A program made the position numbers and the translations under genes. A DNA stretch of 64,000 bases from Scylla paramamosain. Taxonomy: Eukaryota; Arthropoda; Malacostraca; Decapoda; Portunidae. The notes under the pieces are model-generated. The model saw nothing but the letters and a program-made list of their open reading frames with translations. It was not told the DNA's origin and ran no database searches. Positions 1-50,011 of the stretch are shown here, in pieces. The DNA lies in NCBI RefSeq assembly GCF_035594125.1, contig NC_087160.1:28797932-28861931 (forward strand). The letters run 5' to 3'. The first letter of the stretch is position 1. Every line of letters begins with the position of its first letter.

Positions 1-310
1 TACTGCAGTGTAGAATACCACAGGATAGATCTTGTGCATTTACAGCCCATCATACCAGAGTCACCAACTATTCTTCATTGGTGTTATGTTTCATAGTGCA
101 AGAACACAACAAAGACCACACCAGAAAAAAAATTTATGTGCATGCCATAAAACAAGAATATTAAGAAGCTGTGGTGATGTACAGCACATTGTAAGCATCC
201 CATTGCCACAGGCACCAAACTGATTTGAGATTCAAATTGAGAAACCATCAGCAGCAATATCTCAAATTATGTTGTGATCAGATCATATAAAAAATAAAAT
301 AATGTAAAGT

Positions 311-395
311 ACAGTGGAACCCAAGTTACCAAACACCTCCCTTTTTTTCCTTTTTTTAACATTCGGTTCAAAGAAAAATGCTGTTTTTCACAGAA
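311..395 (+). mobile_element. single end of the Tigger-like family
   Basis: TACAGTGGAACCCAAGTTAC followed by ACCTCCC and a T-rich run matches the inverse of the right end at 22800-22853. No partner end was found nearby, so this is a truncated copy or solo end. Confidence 0.6.
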
Positions 396-787
396 CATAT
401 GTTTTGTTGGCAGTAACAATGATTTGTAGGCTGGAGGAGAAAGACAGGATAAGTGTGATGAGATCTGGCAATATTAATTTTATCTGCTTAAGAAAATAGG
501 GGATCCTGAGATGTTTTAAGGAGGCCAACAGATATATGTGCATTTTCAACATTCACATGTGTGTTTGTTACCTAACCCCTGCAGATGTTAAGAGACAGCT
601 GTGCTCCTTTGTCCATCTGTGTTTGAACATGAATATCAAGCCAAACAAGGATGAAAATTGAAGTATACATACGCTATGGCCTGGGTGGTGGTTGCCACAG
701 CAGCTTGCCATCTATAAGAGAGGAGGAAGTAGTTTTTTCATTAATAGATGACATGGTTAATATAAAATGTATCATATCTCCCAACAG

Positions 788-23560
<22,773 letters not shown>

Positions 23561-23779
23561 TTACCTGAGAGGAATCAGTCCACTTGCTTCATCTGCATCA
23601 CACATGTAATTGTATTCACAGAACACATTTATTGCATTCAAGGGATTCATGTACAAAGTTTTATCTCCACCATTTTAATCAAGGCATGCAAATCATGGTG
23701 ACTAACACATATTTGGTTTTCATGTTTGTCACATCATGGTCTGCATGTATTTGTATATTTTTAACAGCTTATGTTATTT

Positions 23780-23781
<2 letters not shown>

Positions 23782-23835
<54 letters not shown>
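23782..23835. repeat. GA array in the CDC123 3' region
   Basis: 54 bases of GA, about 220 bases past the CDC123 stop codon, so possibly in the 3' UTR. Confidence 0.97.
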
Positions 23836-25877
<2,042 letters not shown>

Positions 25878-26340
25878 GGTGTCTGAGATATGAAGTAACG
25901 AGTTATGAATGTTCAGAGATACAAGTAGTCTACTCCCAAAATGAAATTGTGCTCTCAATATGGTTTCCCTTTGCTAAACAAAACTTCAAATTTGGCACTA
26001 CGCACGCCATATTTACCTAGTACACCACTTCGTCACTACCCACGCAGTGCAGCAGCATAGCAAAGGATTTCACACTGCCCAAGGACATGGGCCCCATAGC
26101 AGTTTATTTTGAGATGCTAGTTTAAAATCTAAATTTAATTTTAAAAACTTGTACTGCACCACAGTGAGTCTGTCTAGCTTGAGATTCCACAATGTATGGA
26201 CCTTTGCCAGTCAGCCTCTGAGAGGTATAAAGATGGGAGGGTTGTGCTGCATTGTGTAGAAAGCCTGCTCCATTACATTAAGTCTTTTATGCTTTCAGCA
26301 AGCAATCTTAATAAATTATATGAATGAAGGTGTGTATGAC

Positions 26341-26342
<2 letters not shown>

Positions 26343-26426
<84 letters not shown>
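26343..26426. repeat. GA array
   Basis: 84 bases of uninterrupted GA. Confidence 0.97.
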
Positions 26427-26431
<5 letters not shown>

Positions 26432-26890
26432 TTACGAAAAAAATATTTAATGCTTGACACACCAATAATTATTACAGGAACCTGTGGCGTCTCCAATGAG
26501 CTGACATTAAAAAACAAAACATACTAATAGTCAGCTACATTGGTATTTGTAACTACTAACACCACTTTTAAAAAATTGGGCCCTCATAAGTTAAAATATC
26601 AAGTTGATCTTGCATAGATAATAGAGTACTAAATATGTAAAAAGCTAGAGGAGTAGAGAGTGGGAGGGAGGAAAAGAGTAGATGGAGAAGGGAGAGGAAC
26701 AGAGGGGAGAGGTGAGAGAGAGGAAAAGACAGGAAAGGGAGAAAAAGTTGGGAAGGAAAGGAAGAATTGTTGGAGAGAGAGAGAGAAGGGAGGGGGGGAC
26801 CACAAGCAAAGAAGTTTATACTGGCTGGCTAGAAGTAACACCTTATTGAAGAGTAGTTTAGATTTTTGTTAATAGCACTGCATTAGCATT

Positions 26891-27274
26891 AAACAAAATG
26901 TATTATGATCCCTAAAGTAGCATCATTTGCTAATTTCTGATTTCCCCTCACAGTGACAAGCAGTCCATAATGACCTGACGCCTGACTGTAAGTATGCCAA
27001 GCTGGCATCTGCTACGGAGTTTGGTAGTCTGTGGTGCAGGTACAGAGATGTAGTGAGTTGTACTTCATGCTTCAGTGGATGCCAAGATCACCAGGAACTG
27101 CCATTCCAAGCTGATGACCAACCACCTTATCTGCACCTGCACCATGGACTGATACACTTCATAATGGATGCCAGCTTAGCACATTCACACTCAGGCATTG
27201 GGTCATTATGGGCTGCTCTTGTCACTGTAGGAAATAAGAGAAATTAGCAAATAAATTTTGCTACATATTTTGTT
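26891..27274. mobile_element. foldback element F3
   Basis: Left arm 26891-27050 and right arm 27130-27274 are inverse copies, including TTTGCTAATTTCT, CAGTGACAAG, CAAGCTGGCATC and GTGCAGGT blocks in mirrored order. The loop is about 80 bases. The sequence is unlike F1 or F2. No coding potential beyond chance; it lies past the end of CDC123. Confidence 0.8.
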
Positions 27275-29951
27275 TCATTCAGATGCAGTATTATCTACAA
27301 AAGCTAAGTAATTTTCAACAGGCAGTGTATCTTGAGCCAGCCTTTATTTTTACATTATCTGCCATAGCTCACAATTAGACATGACATTAAGTGCAAAACT
27401 CAAAATAGTTTGTGAATGATTGATAAAAAAATAAAATAAATAAATAAAAATAATAATTTGTCAAAGAATTGCACCATAATTATAAAAAATTTTTAACACA
27501 TTTTACTGACTTGCAGCAGTTTGAGAATGAATACTAAACTAAAATTGTTCCTCCTTACAGATTAGTCTCATGAATGAACATATTGTATTCAGATTTTCCA
27601 TTAAAATATTTATAGAATCATTTTGCAAGGTCCCTCATCTGTCCTGGTGGTGGCTGGAGGCCACTGAGGAGGCACATATTGGTAAGGAAGTGAATTCTGT
27701 TGTTTGCTTGTATGATATTTTCTGAAAAATCTGAATACACCATCCATTACCAACCACTGCAAAACAATGGTCATAAGTAAAATGGGTTATAAAAACACTA
27801 CAGAGCAGTTCTTAACATAAACCAGTCATAATTTCTCTTTTGTTAACTCAGTCATAATTTCTCTTTTGTTAACTCATAAAAAAAAAAAAAGTAAATATTT
27901 TGCAATTAATAATGCACCGAATGGTATTAACCACAATGGTTTATCTGATGTATGATGTGAACTATGGCAGATGAACAAGCATGACTTACTCAGCAAACTT
28001 ATGTAACAAAAGTTAATTGCAAACTCTTCTTGCACAAGTCTGCCAGCTTATGGTGCTGCCATCATTTGATTGTTGCAAGTGCAGTCATCCCAACTGCTCA
28101 AGATATTTTAAAGAGTCTCTTCCTTCTTGTCACTCTCAATGTGCCCACAGCCTAAGATCCAAGAGATTTATTTAAGAAGGTAGGTGACTTTTTCCTAATC
28201 TACTGAAAACTTGTCCATCACTTATCCTCAATGTCTTGCTTTTACCACTTAACTACTTTTCTCTTACATCTGTTGACCACAATATCCACTGGAAAAGTCA
28301 GTCATGCAGGTGAAAATGGGAGGCTACTTTGTAATTTAATGTGATTAACACGGTTCATCTCACACAATATCAAACCTATGTATATCAATTATGACATACT
28401 TAAGTTATTTAGCTCCTATGGCTGTTAATTCAAAGGGCTTACAAGTTTTACAGGGTGTTACTTTATCTCTAAAAGTGTAATGCAAGAACACTGTTAATAT
28501 GTTACTGAGTCACATAAAACAGGCCAAAAAAATCAAATCACTCCAAGTGAATCAGAGACCACTTAACATATTTGAGCTATTATTACAAAACCTGAAGAGC
28601 AAGTATAATAATCTGCTTTATCATTAGTATTGTACAACATGTCCCTACAAAAATTGTCTATGATATATTGATTCAGATCCTATTTATTAAAATTATGAAA
28701 ATTGTCTTCCTTCTCTTTCTCACACCTGGCACTTTATAAGCTGAACTTTCCACACAATAATACATAAATAACTACAACGTATAAGTATGTGTGTCTTAGT
28801 AACAATACATTGGGCTTGTCATTTACATCCTTTGTTTACACAAACTGTTTATGTTGCACATGATAATCCCAAGTGTGGTGCATTAAAGTACCTACATGAT
28901 AAGCAAGCAGTCAGTCATGGGATGGTGATGTCAATTTTCATCCTTTGGATGTAGACGTGCATAATTGTGAACTGTGACATAACTTTATGACATGTTAGGT
29001 CTGCAGAGGGGGGGTAATCATTCGTGGATCAACTGACTTGCATATTTATAAACATGGCAGATTGTCTTGACAAACTGTTAAGGATCTTACAGTACTTGCC
29101 CAGGGTTTTCCCTTTTTCATTTATGAAGTATATATATATCTCAGCCATGTAAACAGTACACCTGATGTATACATATATTAGCATACACATACCTAAATGA
29201 AAACAAGCTAGACTGGTTTGATATTTAGAAACAATAATGTACAATTATCAAAAAATACAGAGCAATAAAGTCTCTCTTATTTTCAGATCTGAGAGACCAG
29301 ATTTGAAAGAATGCAAAGGAATCCCAATTGTCCAAGCAAACTGAATTTTAGAAGGGAAGAGGGGAAAAAGGACAGTATTTTAAAAAATCACAACACTATG
29401 CTCACCATGTTCACCCATAATGGTATAGTATATAATATGATATTACTTTTTTCTTCTTTCACTGATCATTTTCTTGCATTTTTGTCCCAATTCATCCATT
29501 ACTCTAATATTTTTAAAAAGTTATGCAAGTCTAAAGATAGTGCAAAAACAAGTTGTGCAAATTCTCATGAAGCAAAGTAATCATGATTCTCACACAAATA
29601 CAATACTAGCTTTGAATATTTTACCACCTATGACAATAAACAAATTGAATGAGTATGTAAGTTGCCATGGGCACTGGATAACAGGGATTCTTTCATACAT
29701 AGGAATTTGAAACAATTAATTTGTACTGCATACAACCACAAATTAATTTACAAGGTATTCTGTATATATATCAATGACCTCGATAAACAACAATGTGAAA
29801 ACTTCTAATTTATTACCAGCAGACATTTCTTTTCCGTAGATGAACTCTGAACTCTGATATATGGTGCAGTGCTATCACTGTTTCAACAATATTGTGAAGG
29901 CAATGTGTGTTCAACTTGCTGTTTACCTATCTCATCCAACCTTGGGGGCAC

Positions 29952-30040
29952 AGTAGTAGAACCTGTGATTCCTGACCTAAAGGTTGGGTGTTAAATAGCA
30001 GAGTCTGTGATTCCTGACCTAAAGGTTGGGTGTTCAAGTT
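29952..30040. repeat. 42-base tandem duplication
   Basis: TGTGATTCCTGACCTAAAGG and the following TTGGGTGTT occur at 29964 and 30006. Two copies only, nearly identical. The second is followed by TTCAAGTTTTGG, which faintly resembles a tRNA B box, but no tRNA fold was found. Confidence 0.75.
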
Positions 30041-30413
30041 TTGGCAAGTAACCTAAACTAAGCTCTATAACCTTTCCTAATATGAATAAAGTTCTATTTC
30101 TATTTTCATGTCCATTATTGTGAATAAAGTTTTCAATCCCCATAATTATTATTTAATTACTTCATGCTCTGTTTATATGAGAACAATTTAGTGTACTTCA
30201 GTAACACACCAAAATAATTTACTTAATTTACTTTCATTTTCAAGCTGCCATCTGTGGTGGGCAATAACTATAATGCTGATTACTCTCATTTGCAAAAGCT
30301 AACATTCTTTAGGGGACATTTCTGCTTTCATGATAGATACTTTCATGCTCTATGATTAAAAATAATCTAATGATATCCTTACTGATACATCCTCTACTAG
30401 AAACTATTTACAT

Positions 30414-30444
<31 letters not shown>

Positions 30445-31094
30445 GTATGCAAGATGAGGTTGAAAGCCGATATTAGTTTTGTGTAATGTGGATTGAGTAT
30501 TCCAATGATGAATAATAACAGATTGGGCTGCTTTTCCTGAGTTTGTAAATGTATTTAAAAATAAACTAATAAAAGGGCAACATAAGAATTTTATATAATG
30601 TGAAATGGGTGAGTGTGCAAAAGCACATAATGAAGAATTATGATGTTTAATAAATAATTGTAGGATAAATAAATATGAAAGTGATATAAGAATAAGCAAA
30701 TTATATAAACTGACACTATATATGGCTGAGCACAGGCACAATGGTACATACCTACCACTGTATATGCAGTACATCAAAGGGATACTTTGCACTATTTGTA
30801 AAACCATTATTATAAATAACAAGTGCTACTTTTCATTTTCCATGTTGGAGGGAGAAAAAAAATAAATAAAAATACTGTATGAATATCCACTCATTGTTTG
30901 TGAAACCTGATAAGATGGAGAAATTTCAGTCTTCTTTAAGAGGGTGTAAACAGCAAGAATGAGCTAAAGCTATTTCCTTTTTTCCTGCACCTCACTTTTA
31001 GAACAGTGAGACAGGCTAACAAAATATTTGAGGCTATAATTATAACACTACAGCTTTGAAGTTTAGCCCAAAAAAAAAAAAACTTATTCTGGGT

Positions 31095-31197
<103 letters not shown>

Positions 31198-31597
31198 ATA
31201 AAAAAAAATGCATATTCCCTGTAGGTATGTAGTGTCTCCTATATCTAAAATTACATTAATTGTACTTATCATATATAAGACCTCAGTGCCACAACTTTTG
31301 ACAGTTGTCAGTTTCTTTGGAGATAATAGTCATTAACAACAAAGCATGGATATAAATTCTAAGAGTACACATGAATCCCGTTTAAATGAACACTGAAAAT
31401 ATGAAGATCTAATATAGCTGAATTTTTATGGCAGGAAATGATGAATACATTAAAACACTAAAAGTGAGCAAGATCTGAAGCACAGCATTAAATTTTGTAC
31501 TTTGCTATGTGCAAATCCTTAATTCTTGATTAGGCTTATTACTGTAATCCACTCTCCGCTGGCAGCTGCAAACTTGAGCCACTACAAGTGATTTCCT

Positions 31598-31600
<3 letters not shown>

Positions 31601-31641
<41 letters not shown>
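31601..31641. repeat. CA array
   Basis: 41 bases of CA. Confidence 0.95.
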
Positions 31642-31643
<2 letters not shown>

Positions 31644-33124
31644 CTTGTTTTATCACAGGAATATCCTTCAGTGAAGGGGTGCATTTAATGTGACTGAGCT
31701 ATCACTTAGCAATTTAGATTTAGAGAAGAGGTCTCAACAATATCAGTTGTCAGTGAACAATTAAAGAGCATTTTCTAAGGAGAAAACATTTGCAAATAGA
31801 AGAGTATGGTCACCAAATGCAATTTATGGTTTTCTGTGGAGGAAATATGATCAACATATTATAACTATGACAGCAATTGATCTGGGATTACCTAATTTAA
31901 GACACATTTCTAATAAAAGAATCTCAAACCTAATCATAGTATTGTGGATGGTGCCACTTATTGGGGTGGTGCATGAGAAGCTGGGTGGTTTGCTGCCAGA
32001 AGTGGAAAAGATTGGTCATCATTCTTTCTTGGCTTCTTAATGATACCAAGGTCTTAGGTTCAGTAGCAAAAGGCTTGGATATGTAGGAGATCCCCAAGTA
32101 ACAATGCAACAATAATATGTGGGAAGTCTGAGGTGTGCAGGTGGTGGGCATGTGGTGGAGGGGAGGAAGTAAGGGTGCTGCTGTGAGTGGGAGAGATGGT
32201 GTGAGTATTTGGAATGGCAGTACCATTATAACAGCTTTATGACTACTGTAATTTCTTAAGAAAAATGTGATGTTATGAAATGTTATTTAGGCCAAACTTT
32301 GTCTGGATCTCCACTCTTTGTGGAAAATTTGTAAATGTAATCCTAGTCAACTGATTTTTAGGCTTAGTCAAAGTAGTTTTTCATACCATGCTATTCAATT
32401 AAACAGGATTGACTATCTTACTGGAAAATATGCTAAAATATAATGACAACTGCACAAAAGCTATATGTAGATGAGATCTTGTACCACCAACACCAACAAA
32501 TTAACAACAGTAGAAAAGAATACAGTTGTGAGCTTGAAATGTCTGCACTAATGCCACATGCATAAGCTTTTGTACAAAATTTTGTAACAAAGCTGCAATA
32601 TATAAATATCTGCATAAAAATGTCTTTATATAAAGAAAGCACCAGCTGTTCCATTTCTGCAATAGTTAAAATTCCTTTATCTTCATATATATATGTTAAA
32701 TTTACATGGCTTAATGAAGATGTTTTCTGAACATTTTGCATGTGGAACAAAAGTTATGTGTAAGAAACTAAAATGTATAATTATGAAAGAGCAATTAAGT
32801 TTTGAGCAGATTTTCTTTCTACTTAGAGATAAAAGAAATTTAACTACCAACAATTTCACTATAAACCAATATCAGTAATAATATAGTATAACAACCCAAC
32901 TTTTCAGTAAATCTGTTAGTACAGTCTTTACCCAAATGGCATGCATGTGTACTACCACTACAAAACATCATGTGAAAAGCCAAGTTACAATAAGTACAAA
33001 TAGATTTCCCAAAGAAATTTAACATAATGAGTAACAACATGGACCTCCATAGAAAATCTAGTAAAGATAATAATCATACCTTTGATCCTTATAAAACAGT
33101 TAGTAAAGCCAATATATACTGAGG

Positions 33125-44833
<11,709 letters not shown>

Positions 44834-45549
44834 TGTCTCTGCACCCTGGACACAGACAGAACAGGAAATTTACTTGTAGAGATATTCTTCTGCACACCAT
44901 TAAATATAGTAAATAGTCAAAATTCATATTCAAATTGTTCTAGTACAACTATCGAATATGTTGTATGCCCAGTACCCCGCAGTACTTTACAACATCCTCA
45001 ATAAAAATGCCCATCTTCATAAGTTCACACAGTTAATATAAGTTGATTGATGAGATCTAATGGACTTTATAAGCCTGATGTAGCTTTGTGGATTATGCTA
45101 TGAAATCTTTTGAAGTGAATGTTAAGAAATACATACATTTGCTGCTGTGTGTTGAGAATGGTCTAAGATGTAGATTTCAGGATGAGGATGAAAACTTATT
45201 AAATTAAGAACTTAAGGAAGGATATCTAACTCCATAAACTAATCACTGGGAGTAAAAAAATATCAGGAACTTCACTGGCATATTTATAGTCCTAATACCT
45301 TTATAACATCTTTACCTCAAGCTATAATTAAAAGACCCTTAAAGATGATATTTGTGTGTGAAGGAAGTATCATAACCGATGAGGTTCAATCAGGGTGAAA
45401 GTACCACTATGCAGAGTTGAAAACAGTATGGAAAAAGACCACCTTTTTAAGGAGGGACAGGAGAGCTCAGTCCCATCTTCAAGAGGTGTTTCAATAGTAC
45501 ACCCAATGAGGGGGCTACTAGAGCTACCAAGTGTATTTCCACAAATTAA

Positions 45550-45682
45550 AAGAAGAAGAAGAAGAAGAAGAAGAAGAAGAAGAAGAAGAAGAAGAAGAAG
45601 AAGAAGAAGAAGAAGAAGAAGAAGAAGAAGAAGAAGAAGAAGAAGAAGAAGAAGAAAAGAAGAAGAATAAGAAGAAGAAAAA
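45550..45682. repeat. GAA triplet array
   Basis: GAA/AGA repeats for about 105 bases, then degenerate to 45682. Pure purine strand. Confidence 0.97.
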
Positions 45683-46084
45683 AAATTACTTTGCTAATTT
45701 TCAAGTAAAATTCTAGTTATTAGGATGCATTTGTATCGGAAAGGCAGTCTTTGAATATTTCCATGACTGACAGTGTGCTAGCCCATGTCTCTCTTGGAAG
45801 AGAACCATGCTAGCCATTAACCCTGCCACCTTAGAATAAGGCAGGGATCCATTGTATGTATTCATAAATCGACAACAGAAGATGCAATGCCATACAATGG
45901 GTCCCTGCAAGAAAACTAGTCTAATTAAAGGTTAACTAAATCCAAGATCCAACCAGACAGATCTGCTGGACAGCAGGTCCCATTTTCACTGTATTCATCA
46001 CCCATCATCTTTGCCTCATATATATATACTCCTGTGCTCCCTCCTTTACCCTCTATTTTCTCTCTTCTTTTTCTTGTTCCATCT

Positions 46085-46202
<118 letters not shown>

Positions 46203-46484
46203 ATTACTATCATTATTATTATTACTGTTGTTATTTTTATGATCATCACTATTATTATTATTGTATTTTTTTATTATTACTACTGTAATATTATTTTACT
46301 TATTATTTGTCATTGTCTTAAAATCCTTGTGCATGGATAGAGGCTAGTCTACAAAATTTTGTCTTACACTTTAATACAATCATATAAATATAAAATATAA
46401 TATGTTTATATTCTTCATGACACCTACTTTCCTAATTTCTGATTTGCTGCATATTAGTGTGTTAGCTACTTCCATTTCCCTGTC

Positions 46485-47605
46485 CCTTTTTTTTTTTTTT
46501 TTTATGTAAGAGGTACACTGGCCAAGGGCAACAAAAATCCAATAAATAAAAAAAAGCCCACTGAGATGCCAGTCCCAGAAAAGGGTCCAAAGCAGTAGTC
46601 AAAAATTGAAGGATAAGTGTCTTGAAACCTCCCTCTTAAAGGAATTCAAGTCATAGGAAGGTGGAAATACAGAAGCAGGCAGGGAGTTCCAGAGTTTACC
46701 AGAGAAAGGGATGAATGATTGAGAATACTGGTTAACTCTTGCATTGGAGAGATGGGCAGAATAGGGGTGGGAGAAAGAAGAAAGTCTTGTGCTGCGAGGC
46801 TGTGGGAGGAGCGGAGGCATGCAGTTAGCAAGATCAGAAGAGCAGTTAGCATGAAAACAGCAGTAGAAGACAGCTAGAGATGCAACACTGTGACGATGAG
46901 AGAGAGGCTGAAGACAGAATCTCATGCACTTTATATTTCTGCCTAGAACTATGCCAAGTCTGTTCTCCAACTAGCCAAAACTCCTTCATTAATAGAAAGT
47001 GTCAGAATCTTTCAAGACCTAACTCCCATCATGACTTCTGGCACATTGCCAAAAACATCTCCAATAACTTTGCTTCTTCTTTCCCTCCACTATTTCAACC
47101 AGATGGCACCACTGATATCACATCTATCTCAAAAGCTGAACTCTTCACTGAAACCTTTGCTAAAAACTCTATCTTGGATGATTCAGGGCTTGTTCTTCCC
47201 TCTCTTCCACCCTCTGACTACTTCATGCTATCCATTAAAATTCTTCACAATGATGCTTTCCATGTCCTCGTTGGCCTAAACCCTTGGAAGGCTTACGGAC
47301 CTAATGGGGTCCCTTCTATTGTTCTCTGAAACTGTGCCTCCGTGCTTACACCTTGCCTAGTCAAACTCTTTCAACTCTATTTGTCAACATCTACCTTTCC
47401 TTCTTGCTGGAAGTTTACCTACATTCAGATTGTTCCTAATATGGGTGACCATTTTAATCCCTCAAACTAACATCCTATTACTTTAATTTCCTGCCAATCT
47501 AAAGTCTTTTAATCTATCCTCAACAGGAAGATTCTTAAACATCTATCACTTTACAACCTTCTATCTGAATGTCAGTATGGGTTCTGTCAAGGCTGCGGGA
47601 ATATT
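46485..47605. mobile_element. LINE A copy with inverted 5' part
   Basis: On the minus strand 46905-46504 carries the LINE A 3' coding end (GKLWNSLPAS, NSFKREVSRHLSFNF) and ends in an A run (T run at 46487-46503 on plus). From about 46915 to 47605 the plus strand carries an upstream RT portion (INRKCQNLSR, QPDGTTDITSISKAELFTET). This is the arrangement left by twin priming: the 5' part is inverted and the middle is lost. Confidence 0.8.
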
Positions 47606-48903
47606 TAGGTCATCCAATTTTAAATTTGCTAATTTATTTCACCCATCAACATACTCAAGGATAACAAGGCCTACACAGTGGAAGTGGTAATGAGTGAGTG
47701 TCTGGAAGGTATGGCTTACAGAAGCAATAAAGCAAACTCAGCGGGTAAACATGGAAATCTGGTTGTGTCAAGCTGTCTAAGCACAAAGTTAACATTTTAT
47801 TTTTATGCATAATAACTTTTAATTTTGTTTGTAGCTCAGGCCACTTTATGAAGAATCACTAAATATGATAAATCTCTCTAAAAATATCATTCATATTCAC
47901 GGTCTACATCAAACATAGTGAATTACTGAAAGTTTCAAAGCTAGCCTAAATTAATAAACACGCCGTTTCTTTTTGTACACACAGATCTTCCCACACAACA
48001 CACCACGTCATACCATTACTCACCTAGAGGCCAAGAATAAGACCTTTGCTCCTCCTGGAACACCTTGCTTTCATCACGACACACAACACACTGCACCGGC
48101 TGCCCCTAAGCCACCCACACACACACACCACTCTCACCTCTCACCTGCTAACACCTGGTTTCTGGATGCCTGCTGGACTGCACTCACTTCTATCACTCCA
48201 GGGGCTCTTTGGACGCCTCCTGACGTGCCCTATGGTTAGCACAGTGCCACGAGGCTCTCACACCGTTGTGCCATGTGTTGCCAAGTGTTTACGTCTGCAG
48301 GACAAACGACCGCCGCGCCACCTACTGTGGGAGGCGAGACGCTTGTTTGTAGATGATGAAACAGGTGTGCAATGCATGAAATAAAAGGTAAAGATGTCTA
48401 AATAAAAAGTCCAGGTGTGTGAATATAACTTTATGCTGTGTATATACAAGCTTTTAAATAAACCTTCGTATCGTGAACTATAAGGTGGATTGGTTGGATG
48501 ATAAATACATTGGGCAATGCGAAGAAAACAACATGAAATAAACCGATTATAAAAATACGAATTAAAAAAGTCAGTTGATACTTTATCTCACGTCCACATA
48601 TAATTTTCGCCTTTTACACAATAACAAGACTCTCGTAATGTTATTTTCCTAACCTCACGTTAACTTTATTGCAGACATGCTAGACATAATCTACAACAAT
48701 TGCTTGCAAAATTAGGAGGATCTAATATTTACGTATGCTTCGTTACTATACACCATGCTAAAGATTTCTGAAAATAACATTTGTGAAGGAAACGTCCGAA
48801 ATACGCATTACAGAATTCCTTTATAACTAATGACACCGCAGAAATAGATAACACGTACCTTCCGTTAGGTAATGCTTGAAAGAGTATGTCATGAACGTAT
48901 TGC

Positions 48904-48955
<52 letters not shown>

Positions 48956-49214
48956 TATTACAGATAGCAATAAGGAACAAAACTGACAATGACCCACCAG
49001 CGTAATATACTTGGTAAATTTACTGCTTCATTGAGTAGTTACGCTGTATAGGCATGTTTGTATGTATACTACGATACTTAAGCTGAATTACACCACAGGA
49101 GCTACGTATATGGCATAAACTAAAACATTCATTCATATATGCACGTATTTTCCCATTTCTCACAAAAGCAGTGAATAACAACGCGAATAATATCACTTGG
49201 GAATGTATATTTAT

Positions 49215-49245
<31 letters not shown>

Positions 49246-49957
49246 ACGAGTCTTGCAAGCGATACCAGGACCAATATTACGTTTTTGTGTCGGAGCATGT
49301 TTAGATTAAGGATGATTATCAAGATTTCTTACCAGTTCGTATTGCTGTAAAAAAAAAATAAATAAAAATTCGTCTGTTTATGCAGTTTCCAACACCACCA
49401 GTTTCGATATTAAATGATGAGAAGAGAGCCTGAGAAGAGAGAGCGACTGCGCGGCACCAGCCTCCGAGCCACGCTGCCAGCCGCGCGTCGAATAAACGCT
49501 ATAATATCAATATAACATACACCAAATTATTCTATTACAGCTGGGAACAGAAACTTTACTTGATATCCTTTCTTGATCACGCGTGTTTCAGCCTTCCTCT
49601 TTCAGCATGTGTAATTTACCGGGCTAAACATGCGTCATATGGTGACGACAGTTTGGGCTGTAGGAGTGAGGAGAATCCACAGACTATTCTCCTTTTCAGT
49701 ATGTCAATTCTGCTTCGAAGGTTGAGTGTCGTGGGTCGTGGCCGCTGACACCAAACTGGGCACACATTTCTCTGGGTAGACGAAGGGAAAAATACGAGAG
49801 CATCTGTAACAAGTGCCTTCAGTGCGCGGCTTAATTCAATGCGTTAAAATCACACTCCGTCAAAGGTGTTAGCGTGACAGTGCATTCTTCACAATATACC
49901 ACGAGGAGTCGGTGGTGCTAAATTAAGTAAGACTTAGTGGACACTGGAGGCCTATAC
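47606..49957. other. POLR3H upstream region, no conserved gene seen
   Basis: It lies within the presumed first intron of POLR3H. A patch at about 47990-48370 and the stretch 49430-49957 have more CpG and GC than the introns. A (CAA)n tract lies at 49216-49246. No protein match was recognised. Confidence 0.5.
48906..48952. repeat. GA array
   Basis: 47 bases of GA. Confidence 0.96.
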
Positions 49958-50011
49958 CTGCTGGATGAGGGGCGGCAGAATGGGCGTATTGATCTGCGAA
50001 GCGCCGTGCAT
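49958..50011 (-). CDS. candidate first coding exon of POLR3H
   Basis: On the minus strand an ATG at 50011 opens 18 codons reading MHGASQINTPILPPLIQQ, then a GT donor (CAGCAG/GTATAG). The phase is 0, which fits the upstream part of the POLR3H exon (GAET then MFQLAE). Splicing them would give RPC8 a 22-residue N-terminal extension. The local sequence is GC-rich and free of repeats, unlike its surroundings. The extension does not match any RPC8 sequence I recall. It could instead be 5' UTR, or belong to another minus-strand gene. Confidence 0.45.

Noticed and set aside
1..787. Search for the first CDC123 exon
   Set aside because: No stretch with the usual N-terminal family residues and a donor in the right phase was found, so it is taken to lie upstream of the window.
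29940..30060. tRNA or tRNA-derived SINE
   Set aside because: A faint B-box-like string only; no A box, cloverleaf or repeated copies were seen.
45395..45716. Poly-Arg and poly-Glu frames
   Set aside because: Translation of the GAA array.
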